Of a DNA stretch of 64,000 bases, positions 1-9,846 are shown one piece after another; within the stretch, counting starts at the first letter, position 1; each line of letters begins with the position of its first letter. Position numbers and translations under genes: made by a program. The notes under the pieces are model-generated. The model did no database searches. It saw only the letters and a list, made by a program, of their open reading frames with translations, and was not told where the DNA came from. The stretch comes from Stentor coeruleus (taxonomy: Eukaryota > Ciliophora > Heterotrichea > Heterotrichida > Stentoridae), in contig MPUH01000136.1 in the NCBI GenBank assembly GCA_001970955.1, positions 33,499 to 97,498 of the forward strand, given 5' to 3'.

Positions 1-653
1 ATAAGTACAGCAGGGAAAAACAATGTACAGACCATCATCTTACTAGTACCCCCAGCAAAAGCTGAGTTCCAAGTCAAATTATTAAAAAAATGTTGTTCTT
101 TAATAGTCTCATACATATACATAGAAGTAGTTCCATCAAAAGCTAATAATAATCCTACTGTATACCCACGCCAAAAACCTTTTATCCCATCAACTTTCCA
201 TGTTTTAATCAAGGATTCATAAGTATCCCAGAACCAGTTTTCGCTATTTTGTAAAAGAATTGCCCTTGTTTTTATTACAAATAAAGGATTTGACACGAAA
301 TTTCCTATCATGGCCGCTTGGGCTGCAACAGTAAATTTGTATAATTCATAATGTTCTGTTTTGAATTTGTCTGATGGGAGTTTTTTGAAGAATTCGTATA
401 TGTAAAAGTAAATCCCCCAAGCTATGCTAACGGTTGATTGTAAGTGAAAACCACGGTACATGTATTTAAGACCTTGTTTTTGCATAGATTTGATTAGAGA
501 TAAGGTTGATGGATAGTATGGGACGAAGTTTGGAGAGGATTTTTCGGAGACTATCATGTGAAGCTTCATTTTTTCTAGAGGGAATAGGGTCATTATACTA
601 CAGCCTGCTATGAAACCAGAAATGCTAGATTTGCTTGAGGACTTTTGCTGCAT
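1..653 (-). CDS. Mitochondrial carrier family protein, partial (runs off left edge)
   Basis: Reading leftward from ATG at 653-651 gives 217 codons open to the window edge, starting MQQKSSSKSSISGFIAGC. Two carrier-type signatures are visible: PLEKMK about residue 25 (P-x-[DE]-x-x-[KR]) and NPLFVIKTR near residue 122 (a degenerate second copy). Each follows a hydrophobic stretch, and a third repeat begins (AFAGGTSKMM...FFPAVL) where the window ends. Carriers of this family (SLC25) move metabolites across the mitochondrial inner membrane. The spacing of repeats about 100 residues apart fits the family. The substrate cannot be told; folate/FAD-type carriers are one possibility. The C-terminal third is missing because of the window boundary, not a mutation. 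Confidence 0.8.
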   Translation of the reverse strand, partial: MQQKSSSKSSISGFIAGCSIMTLFPLEKMKLHMIVSEKSSPNFVPYYPSTLSLIKSMQKQGLKYMYRGFHLQSTVSIAWGIYFYIYEFFKKLPSDKFKTEHYELYKFTVAAQAAMIGNFVSNPLFVIKTRAILLQNSENWFWDTYESLIKTWKVDGIKGFWRGYTVGLLLAFDGTTSMYMYETIKEQHFFNNLTWNSAFAGGTSKMMVCTLFFPAVL

Positions 654-1116
654 TTTTATTGAGATTTTATTACAATCAAAACCTCCTATGATATCACTAT
701 AATATTCATGTAAACATTCAGATAAATTTCTAATGATTCATTATCAGATCTAAGAATTATCATTAAAAAAAAATACTAACTCCATTGATTTTAAAACTAC
801 CACTTCACTCTACTTGTCTTATTTAAAATTTATTTACTTTCAATATAAATCTGCATCCTCTCTCAAATGAAACTTATTAACCATAAATTATATCCTAAAA
901 ATCATTCTTCATTATTCCTTTTTCTTTATCCTTAAGTTTTAAACTATAAAACTCAATATCTTATCTATCAAAAAGTTGCGTTAGGAAAAATAATTAAAGA
1001 TTTTATTATGGTAATCATGCCAAGTGTGTATTCAAACAATCGGTAAATCATTTATTATCTATCAAAAATTCAAGTTTTTTTTAGCATGTTTCTATTAAAT
1101 ATATTTAAAATTTCCA
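654..1116. other. Intergenic, no feature seen
   Basis: AT-rich spacer between the start of the carrier gene and the end of the next minus-strand gene. I see no ORF, RNA or repeat in it. Confidence 0.5.
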
Positions 1117-1479
1117 CTAATAAGAAAACCTTAAACTACTCCGAAAAGCATCTAAAGGTATTTCCATAGTATCAATACCAATATTTTGATGATTCACTGA
1201 AGTTAATTTTGCTTCAACAAACGCAATTCTGCCAGTTATATACAAATCGCCTAGCAGTTTTGCATGTCTTTTTGAACTTACATTTGGTGTTTTCTTACTT
1301 TTCCTTAGTTTTGGAAGTTCTAACTTCATTGATATCGGGGGTTTAAAATCTTCCATTGTCAAATTTCTAATATCTCTTTTTGGTCTGCTTTCGTTATAAT
1401 ATTTGATTGAACTTCTAACTAATAGTCTTCGTTTTAATAAAGCTTTTTGAGGTTTTCTTTGAAAAATAGGTGAAAGCAT
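1117..1479 (-). CDS. Small basic protein of unknown function (120 aa)
   Basis: The open frame extends to 1548, but its first 23 codons are Ile/Asn/Tyr-rich like untranslated DNA. I therefore take the internal ATG at 1479-1477 (MLSPIFQRKPQKALLKRR). The protein is Lys/Arg-rich in its first 80 residues (KLRKSKKTPNVSSKRHAK), has no membrane segment, and ends RSSLRFSY. No family recognised. The high basic charge would fit a nucleic-acid or cytoskeleton binder, but that is only a guess. Confidence 0.5.
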   Translation of the reverse strand: MLSPIFQRKPQKALLKRRLLVRSSIKYYNESRPKRDIRNLTMEDFKPPISMKLELPKLRKSKKTPNVSSKRHAKLLGDLYITGRIAFVEAKLTSVNHQNIGIDTMEIPLDAFRSSLRFSY

Positions 1480-2263
1480 ATTGATAATTATTATTATATG
1501 ATTGTATAAGTTTATTTTAGTTATTTCTTTATAGGTTATTAGAAACATTTATAATTATTTGTAAAGGTTGTAGGAGATTGTGATTTTGAAGGGAATGATG
1601 AAAAAAAAGATAAGTTTGAAACAGAAATTTTTAAGTTTTTTTAAGTGATTTTTTGTATGTTTTTATGAAATTAAAGGAATTCTTGAAATGAATAGTAAGA
1701 TGATGTTAAAAATGAATTTTATTGTGTAGATAATTTTTTGGACTTTATAAGCAAAACTTGGTTTTGGAGAGATTTTATGTGATTTTTTTACTTTTCATGA
1801 TGAAAAACTGTTTAATAGTTTAGTAAGATTAAATCATGATAAATTTCAATCTGATATAAAGTTTAAAGACTATAATAAAAATATTTTCTAAACAAATCTA
1901 GATTTACATCAACCTAAGTATTCTAATAATAACTTATTACCAACTTCAATTTATAAAACAAAAACCAAACTTTAAAACTAAAAACTTTATCTACTTTCCT
2001 CCCTTCCAAAATATTATAAAAATATCACAATCTATAAAAAGTCTCATGTAAAAAATTCCATTATTATTTTTACACAAAAAATCCATCTACACACATCAAA
2101 AACATAAACTCCATAACTTAAAATCTTATCCAAACTTTTTCCACCATCTTATAGCAACTATCATCCAACTCAAATCATAATACAATATAATCCAAACTAT
2201 CTCTCATCAAATTACTTTCAAAAACTATTTCCACAAACAAGAATAAACAATATTCAATATAAA
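1480..2263. other. Intergenic with G-poor 5' flank
   Basis: No gene seen. From about 1890 to 2263 the plus strand is almost free of G and rich in A and C. This composition recurs upstream of plus-strand genes here and probably marks the promoter side of the gene starting at 2264. Confidence 0.4.
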
Positions 2264-3547
2264 ATGAAAAGAAAAGTTTTAGAAGACTTCTACACCCCAA
2301 TAAAAAAATTGAATCCTACCAACAACAAATGTTCTTCATGTAAATCTATTCTTTTATCCAAATCAACCCCTCATATCTGTCAATCAAATCCTATAACAAA
2401 ACATCCTTCAAAAAATCTAAAAGACTCATTCCAAATCCTCATGAGCACAAACCAAAGTTCAACAAAATCAAACTTTCATCTTGATTATTTACAAAAATCC
2501 AAAGGTAGGCATATATGGAGATACTCATTTGAAAATACATCTAACGCGGTATACAAATCTAAAGTCCATAAATTAAAACAAACATCTAAAGACCCAAGAG
2601 AAATTCTATTAACATTTACTACAAATCATATAGGAAATCCTGTAACTTTTTTCAATAAACCTCAAAGATTAAGTTTTGCTCCAAGTACATTAAAATCCAT
2701 ACTTCATAAAGCTGTTAGAAGAAAAAATAGAAATGCTTGTTTAAAAACTGCATTACAACTTGGGTGTAATTTTGGGTAATTTTTATATAGAATACGTGAA
2801 TTAGCTAGAAGATTATGTGTTATTATATTAGAAGATACGTTTTTACATGAAGATTTACCTTTACTTGTTTGGTGTATGGGTGTTGGAGAATATGAATATA
2901 CACAAGAAATGTTAGAAAGTATTATGCAGATTGTTAGTGATTTAGCTGAAGTTGATTATTTGGATATTTTGGATGATGATGGAGATGTTGATGTTTATGG
3001 ATTATGGAAAAAATCTGAAGCTTTAGTGAGATCGATTTTAATTAGAGGGTTTTATAGAGGAATGGCTGGGGATGTGATTATGTTAAATAATTATGCTCAG
3101 GCTTGGAATAGAAGATGGGAGGATGAAAAGTGGAGGGAGGTTGTTAGAGATGTGTATAAGGAAATGATTTTGTTTAAGGATGAAGATGTTGCTGGGGAAT
3201 TTACAATGAATGATGTGTTAATAGAAGGTATAGATCAGCAATGTTCAGGAATAATTGAGTATCTCATGTCTGTCAAAGAAATATCAAACAATTATCCATA
3301 TGGAAAACATCAGGACCTTTCTGAATATCTAAACACTGCCCTTTGGACTTTTCGTGGGGGAATCAACTTTCGTAAACCAATAAGTGAGCATCCACTTGCA
3401 TCTTCTCTTATATCTTACCAACCTAAACTAAAACCTATACCAGATAATTTCTATCTTACTTATGTTCTTCCACATGCTGATTCTTTTGGTATAATTGAGT
3501 TGAATAGGCGATTTAATCCCAAGAAAATTGCATATGATAAAGGCTAA
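2264..3547 (+). CDS. Conserved-looking protein of unknown function, one 15-nt intron (422 aa)
   Basis: Two open frames are joined by a 15-nt intron at 2776-2790 (GTAATTTTTATATAG). Without it the first frame stops at TAA; after removal codon GG|A joins and the frame runs to TAA at 3547. The N terminus has CSSC...HIC, a possible small zinc knuckle (residues about 23-39). The middle (AVRRKNRNACLKTALQ...RELARRLCVIILEDTFLHEDLPLLVW) is helical and resembles the helical C-terminal regions of some clamp-loader/WHIP-type ATPases, but no ATPase domain is present. That resemblance is impression only. The exon 2 start is intact in frame across the splice, so the gene model is firmer than the function. 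Confidence 0.75.
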
Positions 3548-4276
3548 AGATAATATTTTTTGATTTAGATAATATTATGCAGATTAGAATGACCACTCAT
3601 TAAAAAGGCACATATCTTGCAAGAGTTTATTTAATTTTCCATATCAATTTGAGTATTCTGATTCAAAAATAGCAATTTTTTTTTTGATTTATTTTATAAA
3701 ACTATCACTGATATCATTAAACTTTTTAAACATTAAGCAAAACTAAATCATGATTTTTATCATAAACTTAATAAGATATATGAAACGATAGACCTTAAAA
3801 AACATTAATTTTAAAATCGCTTTCTAAAAATTCAAATTATTTTATGATCAAAAGGTAAACAAAAGAAATATTGTGATTATATGATAATTTTGTAATGATT
3901 GCAGACTACAGAATATATTTTCTTATGATTGAATTGCTTAGTGGTATCTTTTATTATTTAGATCTAATGTATAAGAAATGATGGAATTTTGATTATTTAC
4001 TTATAAAAGGATAATATAATTTAAATAATTAGCTTAGATAATATATATTTTAATATAACATAGTTAAGTGAGTCTTAGACTTATCATTTTATTATAAGAA
4101 AATTGATTTATTATAAATTTTTAAGCAACCAGAATCATAGGCAATTTTAAAAATATATTTCTCACACATACCATACCCATCATCTTTTAAACCTAGGAAA
4201 TATTTAATATCTTTTTTCTTATACATAAAATATCTTTATGGACTCATTAACATAATAAATACTTAATCTGTTATAA
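3548..4276. other. Intergenic
   Basis: Very AT-rich. A short TGA-free frame with in-frame TAA/TAG lies at 3683-3847 (discussed under rejected items). The last 120 bp are A/C-rich, as before other plus-strand genes. No standard gene seen. Confidence 0.4.
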
Positions 4277-6409
4277 ATGAAAGTTATTCCCTATCCAACA
4301 TCGGTAACAGTAGAAAACATGAACATGAAAATTAATTACTTCACTTTGGGGTTTTTAAACCAAAAAATTAATGAAGATTATATCAAGTATATAGTCAAGA
4401 AACCAAAGACAAATTGTGACAGGTATATCAAAACTATTATTCAGGTTTTTCATTGCATGATTTTATTAGTTTATACAGGAAACTACTTATCGAAATTAGA
4501 TCAAGAAGGATTTTCCGATTCGCTTATCTTCCAATTTGCCTTTATCATTCCTGTTATTATTATAGCCCAGTACATGCTTTATATTGGAATTAATGCGAAT
4601 AAAGGATATCATAAAAGCTCTTATTATGTGACTTTTTCATATTTATGTTCTAGCGTTACATTAATCTTAAATGACTCCTTCACACAAAATCTAATTTTCA
4701 AAAATTCAGGAGAATCAAATTTATCGTGTTTGCCTGGATTAATTTTATTATCTTTTATATACTTGCACGCAATGGCTAACTGTTATTTTCAACTAACACT
4801 TTTCAATTTAGTTCTTATAATCTTATTTGGAGTATTACGTTTTACTAATAGAACTTCAATTACACTTCCAATCCTTGAAATTTTGCTTCTTTTATTTGCC
4901 CATATAGCCCAAATATGCTTAGTTTATGCTTTTACATTAGAAAACATGCAAGAGTTTTTTACTAAAAAACTAAGAGAAGAATGTGAGCCAGAGAAACTTT
5001 TAGACCAAGGTGATAATGTTGTAAACAACTATAAAGTTAATGAATGTATAGAAGAACTTTATAATGTTTTACCTACAGCCCAAGAAAATCTTAAGTTGCC
5101 AATTGAAAAAACTATAGGCTTATTAAATAATTTGACTTGTGATAGTAGAGAAAGGATTATTGTTGAAAAATCGATTTTTGAAGAAATCAGTAATAATTTA
5201 GATGTTGAAGACAAAATGTATATTGAGCAAAGCTGGTGTAATAATCAAACTCTTAAAATAAGGAAGACTGAAAAATGCACAGTCAAAAGGTTTTTTGATA
5301 AAAATTTGGATAAATATTTTGAAGTTGATGTTGCTCATATTCTTAAACAGGTTTCAGTTAATTGGAATTTTGATACATTTGATCTAAACCACAAAACTGG
5401 GCTTAAGCCTTTGAGTACACTTGGTAAATATTGTTTGAAACTATATAATCTTATTGAAACATTTAATTTTTTAGAGTGCAAAGTGGATAAGTTTTTGACT
5501 AAATTGGAAAAAAGCTACAAACAAAATCCATATCATAATGCTGTACATGGTGCAGATATTCTAACCTCATCCTTATTTTTCATAAACAATTCTTTCCTCT
5601 CAGCCTGTTTATCAGAAATCGATATCCTCGCAGTAATAATTTCCCACCTAGCTCACGATGTAGGCCATCCAGGTTTCACAAATCGATTCTTAGTAACTTT
5701 TCAAGATCGTCTAGCCCTCCAATGTAATTTTTACACAGATAACGATATATCAGTTTTAGAAAGTATGCATTGCTCAATCTTATTTTCGTTACTAGCCGAA
5801 GATGACAAAAGTATCCTTACAACTTTAGACCGTGACCAATACATTTTATTCAGAAAAATGACTATAGATATAATTTTAGCTACAGATATGGGTAAGCATT
5901 TTGATTTATTAGGACTATTTCGTATAAAAAACTATAGTCCTAAAACCATGGAGTCTTTTGAATCAAAAATGGAGGTTTTAAAGATGCTTATAAAAACTTC
6001 AGATATCGGCCATGCAGCTAAAAGTAATGAAATTCATACAAATTGGAGTATGCTTATAACAGAAGAATTTTTCAAACAAGGAGATTTAGAAAAAGAACGT
6101 AAGAAAACAGTTTCTATGTATTGTGATAGGGAAACTACTATTATTGCTAAGTCACAGATTGGGTTTCTTAAAAATATAGCTTTACCTTTGTATGAGGCAT
6201 TGAATCGTTCACTTAATTCGGGTAAGATTGAGACTATGTGTGTGGAACAGATTAAAAATAATATTTCTACTTGGGAATATCGGTTTAAAAATGATGCATC
6301 GAGAACTTTAAAAGATAATCAGCTTGGGTTGATATCAAAGAGCCCTTCAACAATCTCTTTGATGGGTATAAAAAGTAGAAGCGATGCAGTATTATCTAAA
6401 CATAAATAA
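4277..6409 (+). CDS. Membrane-bound class I 3',5'-cyclic nucleotide phosphodiesterase (PDE 1 of window)
   Basis: A 710-aa protein that hydrolyses cAMP and/or cGMP. Six hydrophobic segments lie in residues about 50-220, followed by a linker and a class I PDE catalytic domain from about 345. Metal ligands are visible: HNAVHGAD (H420), HDVGHPG (H460, D461) and the third Asp in TSDIGHAAK (D576). The invariant nucleotide-binding Gln is in KSQIGFLKN (Q627). All key residues are intact, so it should be active with the catalytic domain on the cytosolic side. Six-helix membrane PDEs are typical of ciliates. No GAF or PAS domain is seen, so substrate choice is open. A close paralogue sits at 40999-43188. 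The next gene starts only 61 bp downstream on the same strand. Confidence 0.93.
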   Translation: MKVIPYPTSVTVENMNMKINYFTLGFLNQKINEDYIKYIVKKPKTNCDRYIKTIIQVFHCMILLVYTGNYLSKLDQEGFSDSLIFQFAFIIPVIIIAQYMLYIGINANKGYHKSSYYVTFSYLCSSVTLILNDSFTQNLIFKNSGESNLSCLPGLILLSFIYLHAMANCYFQLTLFNLVLIILFGVLRFTNRTSITLPILEILLLLFAHIAQICLVYAFTLENMQEFFTKKLREECEPEKLLDQGDNVVNNYKVNECIEELYNVLPTAQENLKLPIEKTIGLLNNLTCDSRERIIVEKSIFEEISNNLDVEDKMYIEQSWCNNQTLKIRKTEKCTVKRFFDKNLDKYFEVDVAHILKQVSVNWNFDTFDLNHKTGLKPLSTLGKYCLKLYNLIETFNFLECKVDKFLTKLEKSYKQNPYHNAVHGADILTSSLFFINNSFLSACLSEIDILAVIISHLAHDVGHPGFTNRFLVTFQDRLALQCNFYTDNDISVLESMHCSILFSLLAEDDKSILTTLDRDQYILFRKMTIDIILATDMGKHFDLLGLFRIKNYSPKTMESFESKMEVLKMLIKTSDIGHAAKSNEIHTNWSMLITEEFFKQGDLEKERKKTVSMYCDRETTIIAKSQIGFLKNIALPLYEALNRSLNSGKIETMCVEQIKNNISTWEYRFKNDASRTLKDNQLGLISKSPSTISLMGIKSRSDAVLSKHK

Positions 6410-6470
6410 TACTTATAAGAAAATTGGGTAGTTTTTGTATTTTTGGTATATGATATGTTGATATTAAATA

Positions 6471-7094
6471 ATGAAACAAAAGCATATTAGTCTAGATGTT
6501 GGAACTGGTATTGATCTTATGCGTACAGATGTTGACTTAGTTCGATATATTAGAGAGAATAATATACCAGAAGTGAGAATCTGCAAGAAAAGAAATTCAT
6601 TACTGCTATTAGACCTCAAAGAGCAGTTAAAAAAAGACACTAGATTTCTTTCAGTTCTATGTAACAAGCCAACAAAAGTTAAAAATCCTTTTTTAAGCAC
6701 GACAATACAGGCTAACCCTTCATCTTTAATCCTTCCTTCAGGGCTATCACAAGAAGATCTGAAATCAGATAAATCAAGCGCAACACCTTTTAAAAATGAA
6801 GTTCTTAAAACAATATCAACAAGATTATCTTTGTTTGTTGGAAAATTTCCATCACCAAAATCATTTTTTCAATCTACTCCTATTCGTTTAAATAGTAGGT
6901 TTAGGCAAAGTGAGTTTAAAACTAATCATAAACTGAAGAAAAAAAGAATTTTTAAGAGTAGTGATAGATATGAAGCATATCAACTTAGTATGTCTCCTAA
7001 ACTAAGAAAAAGGACATTGAATAGTGAAATGGAAAATTATGGGATTTTTGATAATCAGGAAATATTGAATATAGCTAATGGAGAATTTGTTTGA
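6471..7094 (+). CDS. Basic protein of unknown function (207 aa)
   Basis: ATG at 6471 lies 61 bp after the PDE stop, and the ORF ends with TGA, showing TGA is a stop here. The N terminus (DVGTGIDLMRTDVDLVRYIRENN) looks folded. The rest is rich in Ser, Lys and Phe-Phe/Pro motifs (FVGKFPSPKSFFQSTPIRL), suggesting disorder and phosphorylation. No family recognised. Closeness to the PDE suggests shared transcription is possible, but this is inference. Confidence 0.65.
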   Translation: MKQKHISLDVGTGIDLMRTDVDLVRYIRENNIPEVRICKKRNSLLLLDLKEQLKKDTRFLSVLCNKPTKVKNPFLSTTIQANPSSLILPSGLSQEDLKSDKSSATPFKNEVLKTISTRLSLFVGKFPSPKSFFQSTPIRLNSRFRQSEFKTNHKLKKKRIFKSSDRYEAYQLSMSPKLRKRTLNSEMENYGIFDNQEILNIANGEFV

Positions 7095-7650
7095 ATTAAA
7101 TAATTATTTATATGGTTGTGGGAATAGGGTTTTAGGTTTTGGGAAAAGGATTAGAGAATAATGGATTTGATAGGGGGTTTAGTGATGAATTTTTCTTTTG
7201 TAGTAAAATGTTAGAGGTTTGATGATTTAACTTGATAGTTTAAAATTGTGCAGAAGTGGTATTGAAGAGAAAATATTATAAGATGGGTTTTGATTTTTGG
7301 TTTTTGAAAATAATAAGATTGATTTTTGTGTATTTTTATTGATATTATTTAAGATGGATGAAAAGTGATTTATGGATGTAGATATATTATTGAAGATAGA
7401 ATTTGATTAAATATTTAGTTTTAAGATGACTTATATACATAAAGGTGATTAAGGTAACATTAATAAATTTATATGAAAATTATTTTATTTTTAGTCTTCA
7501 TGATCAATATACTATTAATCTAAAACTCTAAATTTTAATATATAGTAAGAGCTTATATAAAAAATATAAATTTTCAAACACCAATCCAGTATTTATAAAA
7601 ACAATCATATATAAAACCTTTATTATATAAAAATCTAATGGGAAGTAGAT
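7095..7650. other. Intergenic: G/T-rich 3' flank then A/T
   Basis: 7095-7430 is G/T-rich and almost free of C, the composition seen downstream of plus-strand genes. 7480-7650 shifts to a G-poor composition ahead of the stop-interrupted frame at 7651. No standard gene. Confidence 0.4.
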
Positions 7651-8226
7651 ATGGATTCTCCTGATTTTGACTATTCTGATAAATATTTTCCACCATTTAA
7701 TTCTAGTGATTTATCTTTGAAGAAGATAAAGGATAAAAACATGAATGAGGAAATAAGTTTAACTTAGATTTGCAAGATTAAATAGGATAAGATGATTTTT
7801 TCTGTTGGAAGATAGTAAAAGATTATCATGTAGTAAAATAGTGAAGAAAATTAAAATTTTTAAGATATTATCTATATAATAAACATTAGAAAAAAGTTTT
7901 GATGGTATTATTTTATATATCTTAAATTTATACTACATAGTCTAGTTCAAAAGCTTATATATAAATCTCAATTACGCCTATCAGATTTAAACCTTTAACT
8001 AAAGTATTTTTAACAAGAAGAAGAAGTCTATGGAGATATTGGTGAATTAAATAGTGGAATGTAGGATTATATGCATTTTGATTGTATATCTAATTGTAAT
8101 GATCCTTTTAAGAATTTATTTGTGGATAATTATGCAGCGGAGAAAAATTGCATGTATCAATTTAAAGTCCATGATGTTCATACTAGTTAGGTTGATTTTT
8201 GTTGTAGAGAATTAAGATTTATATGA
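7651..8226 (+). other. Stop-interrupted coding-like frame (TAA/TAG in frame, ends TGA)
   Basis: ATG at 7651 opens 38 clean codons beginning MDSPDFDYSDKYFPPFNSSD. The same frame then runs to TGA at 8224-8226 (192 codons) and meets about ten TAA/TAG but only one internal TGA (7900-7902). TGA triplets in other registers are common and fall mainly as NNT-GAN, the pattern made by Asp/Glu codons in a real frame. The last 60 codons look protein-like (FDCISNCNDPFKNLFVDNYA, VDFCCRELRF). It may be a decayed gene or one using UAR as Gln. A 45-nt GT...AG stretch (7896-7940) covers the lone TGA and would keep frame. No function is assigned. Confidence 0.4.
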
Positions 8227-8446
8227 TAAAAATACAAAACCTATTATCTAAATCATCAAAACCCTTTAATAATTATAAACCCAGTCTATCATAAATCCAC
8301 TCAAAATAAAAACCCAGTCACTTCATAACCACCTTCCATATAATTTAACCTAACTCGCCTTTAATCCAAATGATCTCCACAACTGATTTTCCTAAACCCT
8401 ATCCTTTAAAAACCTCATCCTCAACACATAAAAAAAAAACTACCTC

Positions 8447-9187
8447 CTAATAATTGTATATTAATCTAGGAATAGCAGAACATGCAACAAATCCTACAAC
8501 TCTTAAAAACTTCTTATCTTTTGGGTTCCTAGGTTTCGGTCTATGTAAAAGCACATGGAAATACGCAAGCACCAGCCAAATCACCACAACCATCGAAGCT
8601 CCATATCCAATAACCCCAGGTACATAATTCATCAAAAAAATCACACTATAAGCAATTTTGTTCTTATAAATTACCTTTTTTCTATAACATTCCAACATCC
8701 AAGCCTTAATAAGTTTCATCAAATGACCAAAAGAAGCTATCAAAGGTATCCAATAAGACCCATGTAATAAAGTTTTGATTATAAACACAAAAGCATATCC
8801 GATATCAATAAACAAATACAATAAATATCCTGAGTTATCACTAATACTCACAGAAAGGGATTTTATTGTAGCATATTTCATGAGTAAATAAGTGAAGACT
8901 ATAGATCCTAAGATAATTGGAATGATTCTCCACTTTTGAGATAAGGGCTCGATATATGCTATCATTGTAAAATCTCTTTCGTTGTCGATAATCGTTTTAT
9001 AATGATCTTCGCTTTTTAGTAAATTATGCTCTCCATTGTCGTTTTCAAAGAGTAAGACTAACTGGAAAACGTTGATATCATAGACTAGGCAGATTTTTTC
9101 GGCAAGGATTTGAAGGCTTTTTGGTTTTGGCATGGTCAAGTTTTCTCTTGCTACAGAAGAAATTTTGATCATATTATTTGTTCGCAT
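8447..9187 (-). CDS. Multi-pass membrane protein with ubiquitin/PB1-like N terminus (246 aa)
   Basis: Residues about 7-80 form a compact alternating pattern ending RDFTMIAYIE, reminiscent of a PB1/ubiquitin-like fold (weak). Hydrophobic segments follow: WRIIPIILGSIVFTYLLM (about 86-103), a YLLYLFIDIGYAFVFII stretch (about 121-140), WIPLIASFGHLMKLIKAW (about 145-163) and VIFLMNYVPGVIGYG...VVVIWLVLAYF (about 181-212), so about four helices. The tail is basic (RPKPRNPKDKK). Start could also be the Met at residue 6. No family recognised with confidence; plausible membrane localisation only. Confidence 0.65.
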   Translation of the reverse strand: MRTNNMIKISSVARENLTMPKPKSLQILAEKICLVYDINVFQLVLLFENDNGEHNLLKSEDHYKTIIDNERDFTMIAYIEPLSQKWRIIPIILGSIVFTYLLMKYATIKSLSVSISDNSGYLLYLFIDIGYAFVFIIKTLLHGSYWIPLIASFGHLMKLIKAWMLECYRKKVIYKNKIAYSVIFLMNYVPGVIGYGASMVVVIWLVLAYFHVLLHRPKPRNPKDKKFLRVVGFVACSAIPRLIYNY

Positions 9188-9846
9188 AATCTTATATGAG
9201 AATATACAAAATGGGGTATTTTTAGAATGTAAAGACTTGGGTGTTAAGTAAATTAGGGTAATGTATAGTTTATAGATCAGATTGAAGAATTTTATAATGT
9301 TTGTTTGATAATGGTTTTTAGGGTGTGTCTAGTTCTTTTATTTTACATTTGAATTTTTATTTGCTTGTCTTTTTGTTTATGATGTTGTAAATTTTATAAT
9401 AATTGTATTTTTAAAGTTTATGGAAATCTAATATTTGGAAGGCTTTTTGGCCTTGCTTTTGGAAGTTGTGGGTAATAATATTGATAGGGGTAGATATAAT
9501 GTTTATGTTGATTGAGAAAGTATTGAAAATATGAAGTGGGTATCTAAGAGATTATAGTGAGTGTATAATAAAGAAGTGGAATATCAAATTGACTAAAGTT
9601 AAATAAAATTACAGAAAAAAATCATAAATCTATGCGAATCATTTAATGCCACAATTTTTACCATTATTTTATTCAAATATAAGCCATAACTTACCTATAC
9701 CATCTAAAAACCTCTCCCAAATATTAATTTTCAACCTAAAACCCTAAAATTCCCCCTCAAAACCCTTCTTTAAACCACCTTAAAAACCCAAACCCAAACC
9801 TAAAATTCCAAAAATCTTTATCATTATCTAAAAAAACTTAATAAAT
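9188..9846. promoter_or_regulatory. Divergent intergenic region with composition switch
   Basis: Separates a minus-strand and a plus-strand gene. 9188-about 9600 is G/T-rich on plus (C/A-rich on minus); from about 9600 to 9846 plus is A/C-rich and nearly G-free. Each gene therefore has a G-poor sense-strand 5' flank, and the switch near 9600 likely separates two promoters. No specific motif identified. Confidence 0.4.

Noticed and set aside
3683-3847. A 54-codon TGA-free frame with four TAA/TAG that looks protein-like
   Set aside because: Too short and too AT-rich to separate from chance; kept only as a possible fourth example of the UAR-tolerant frames.
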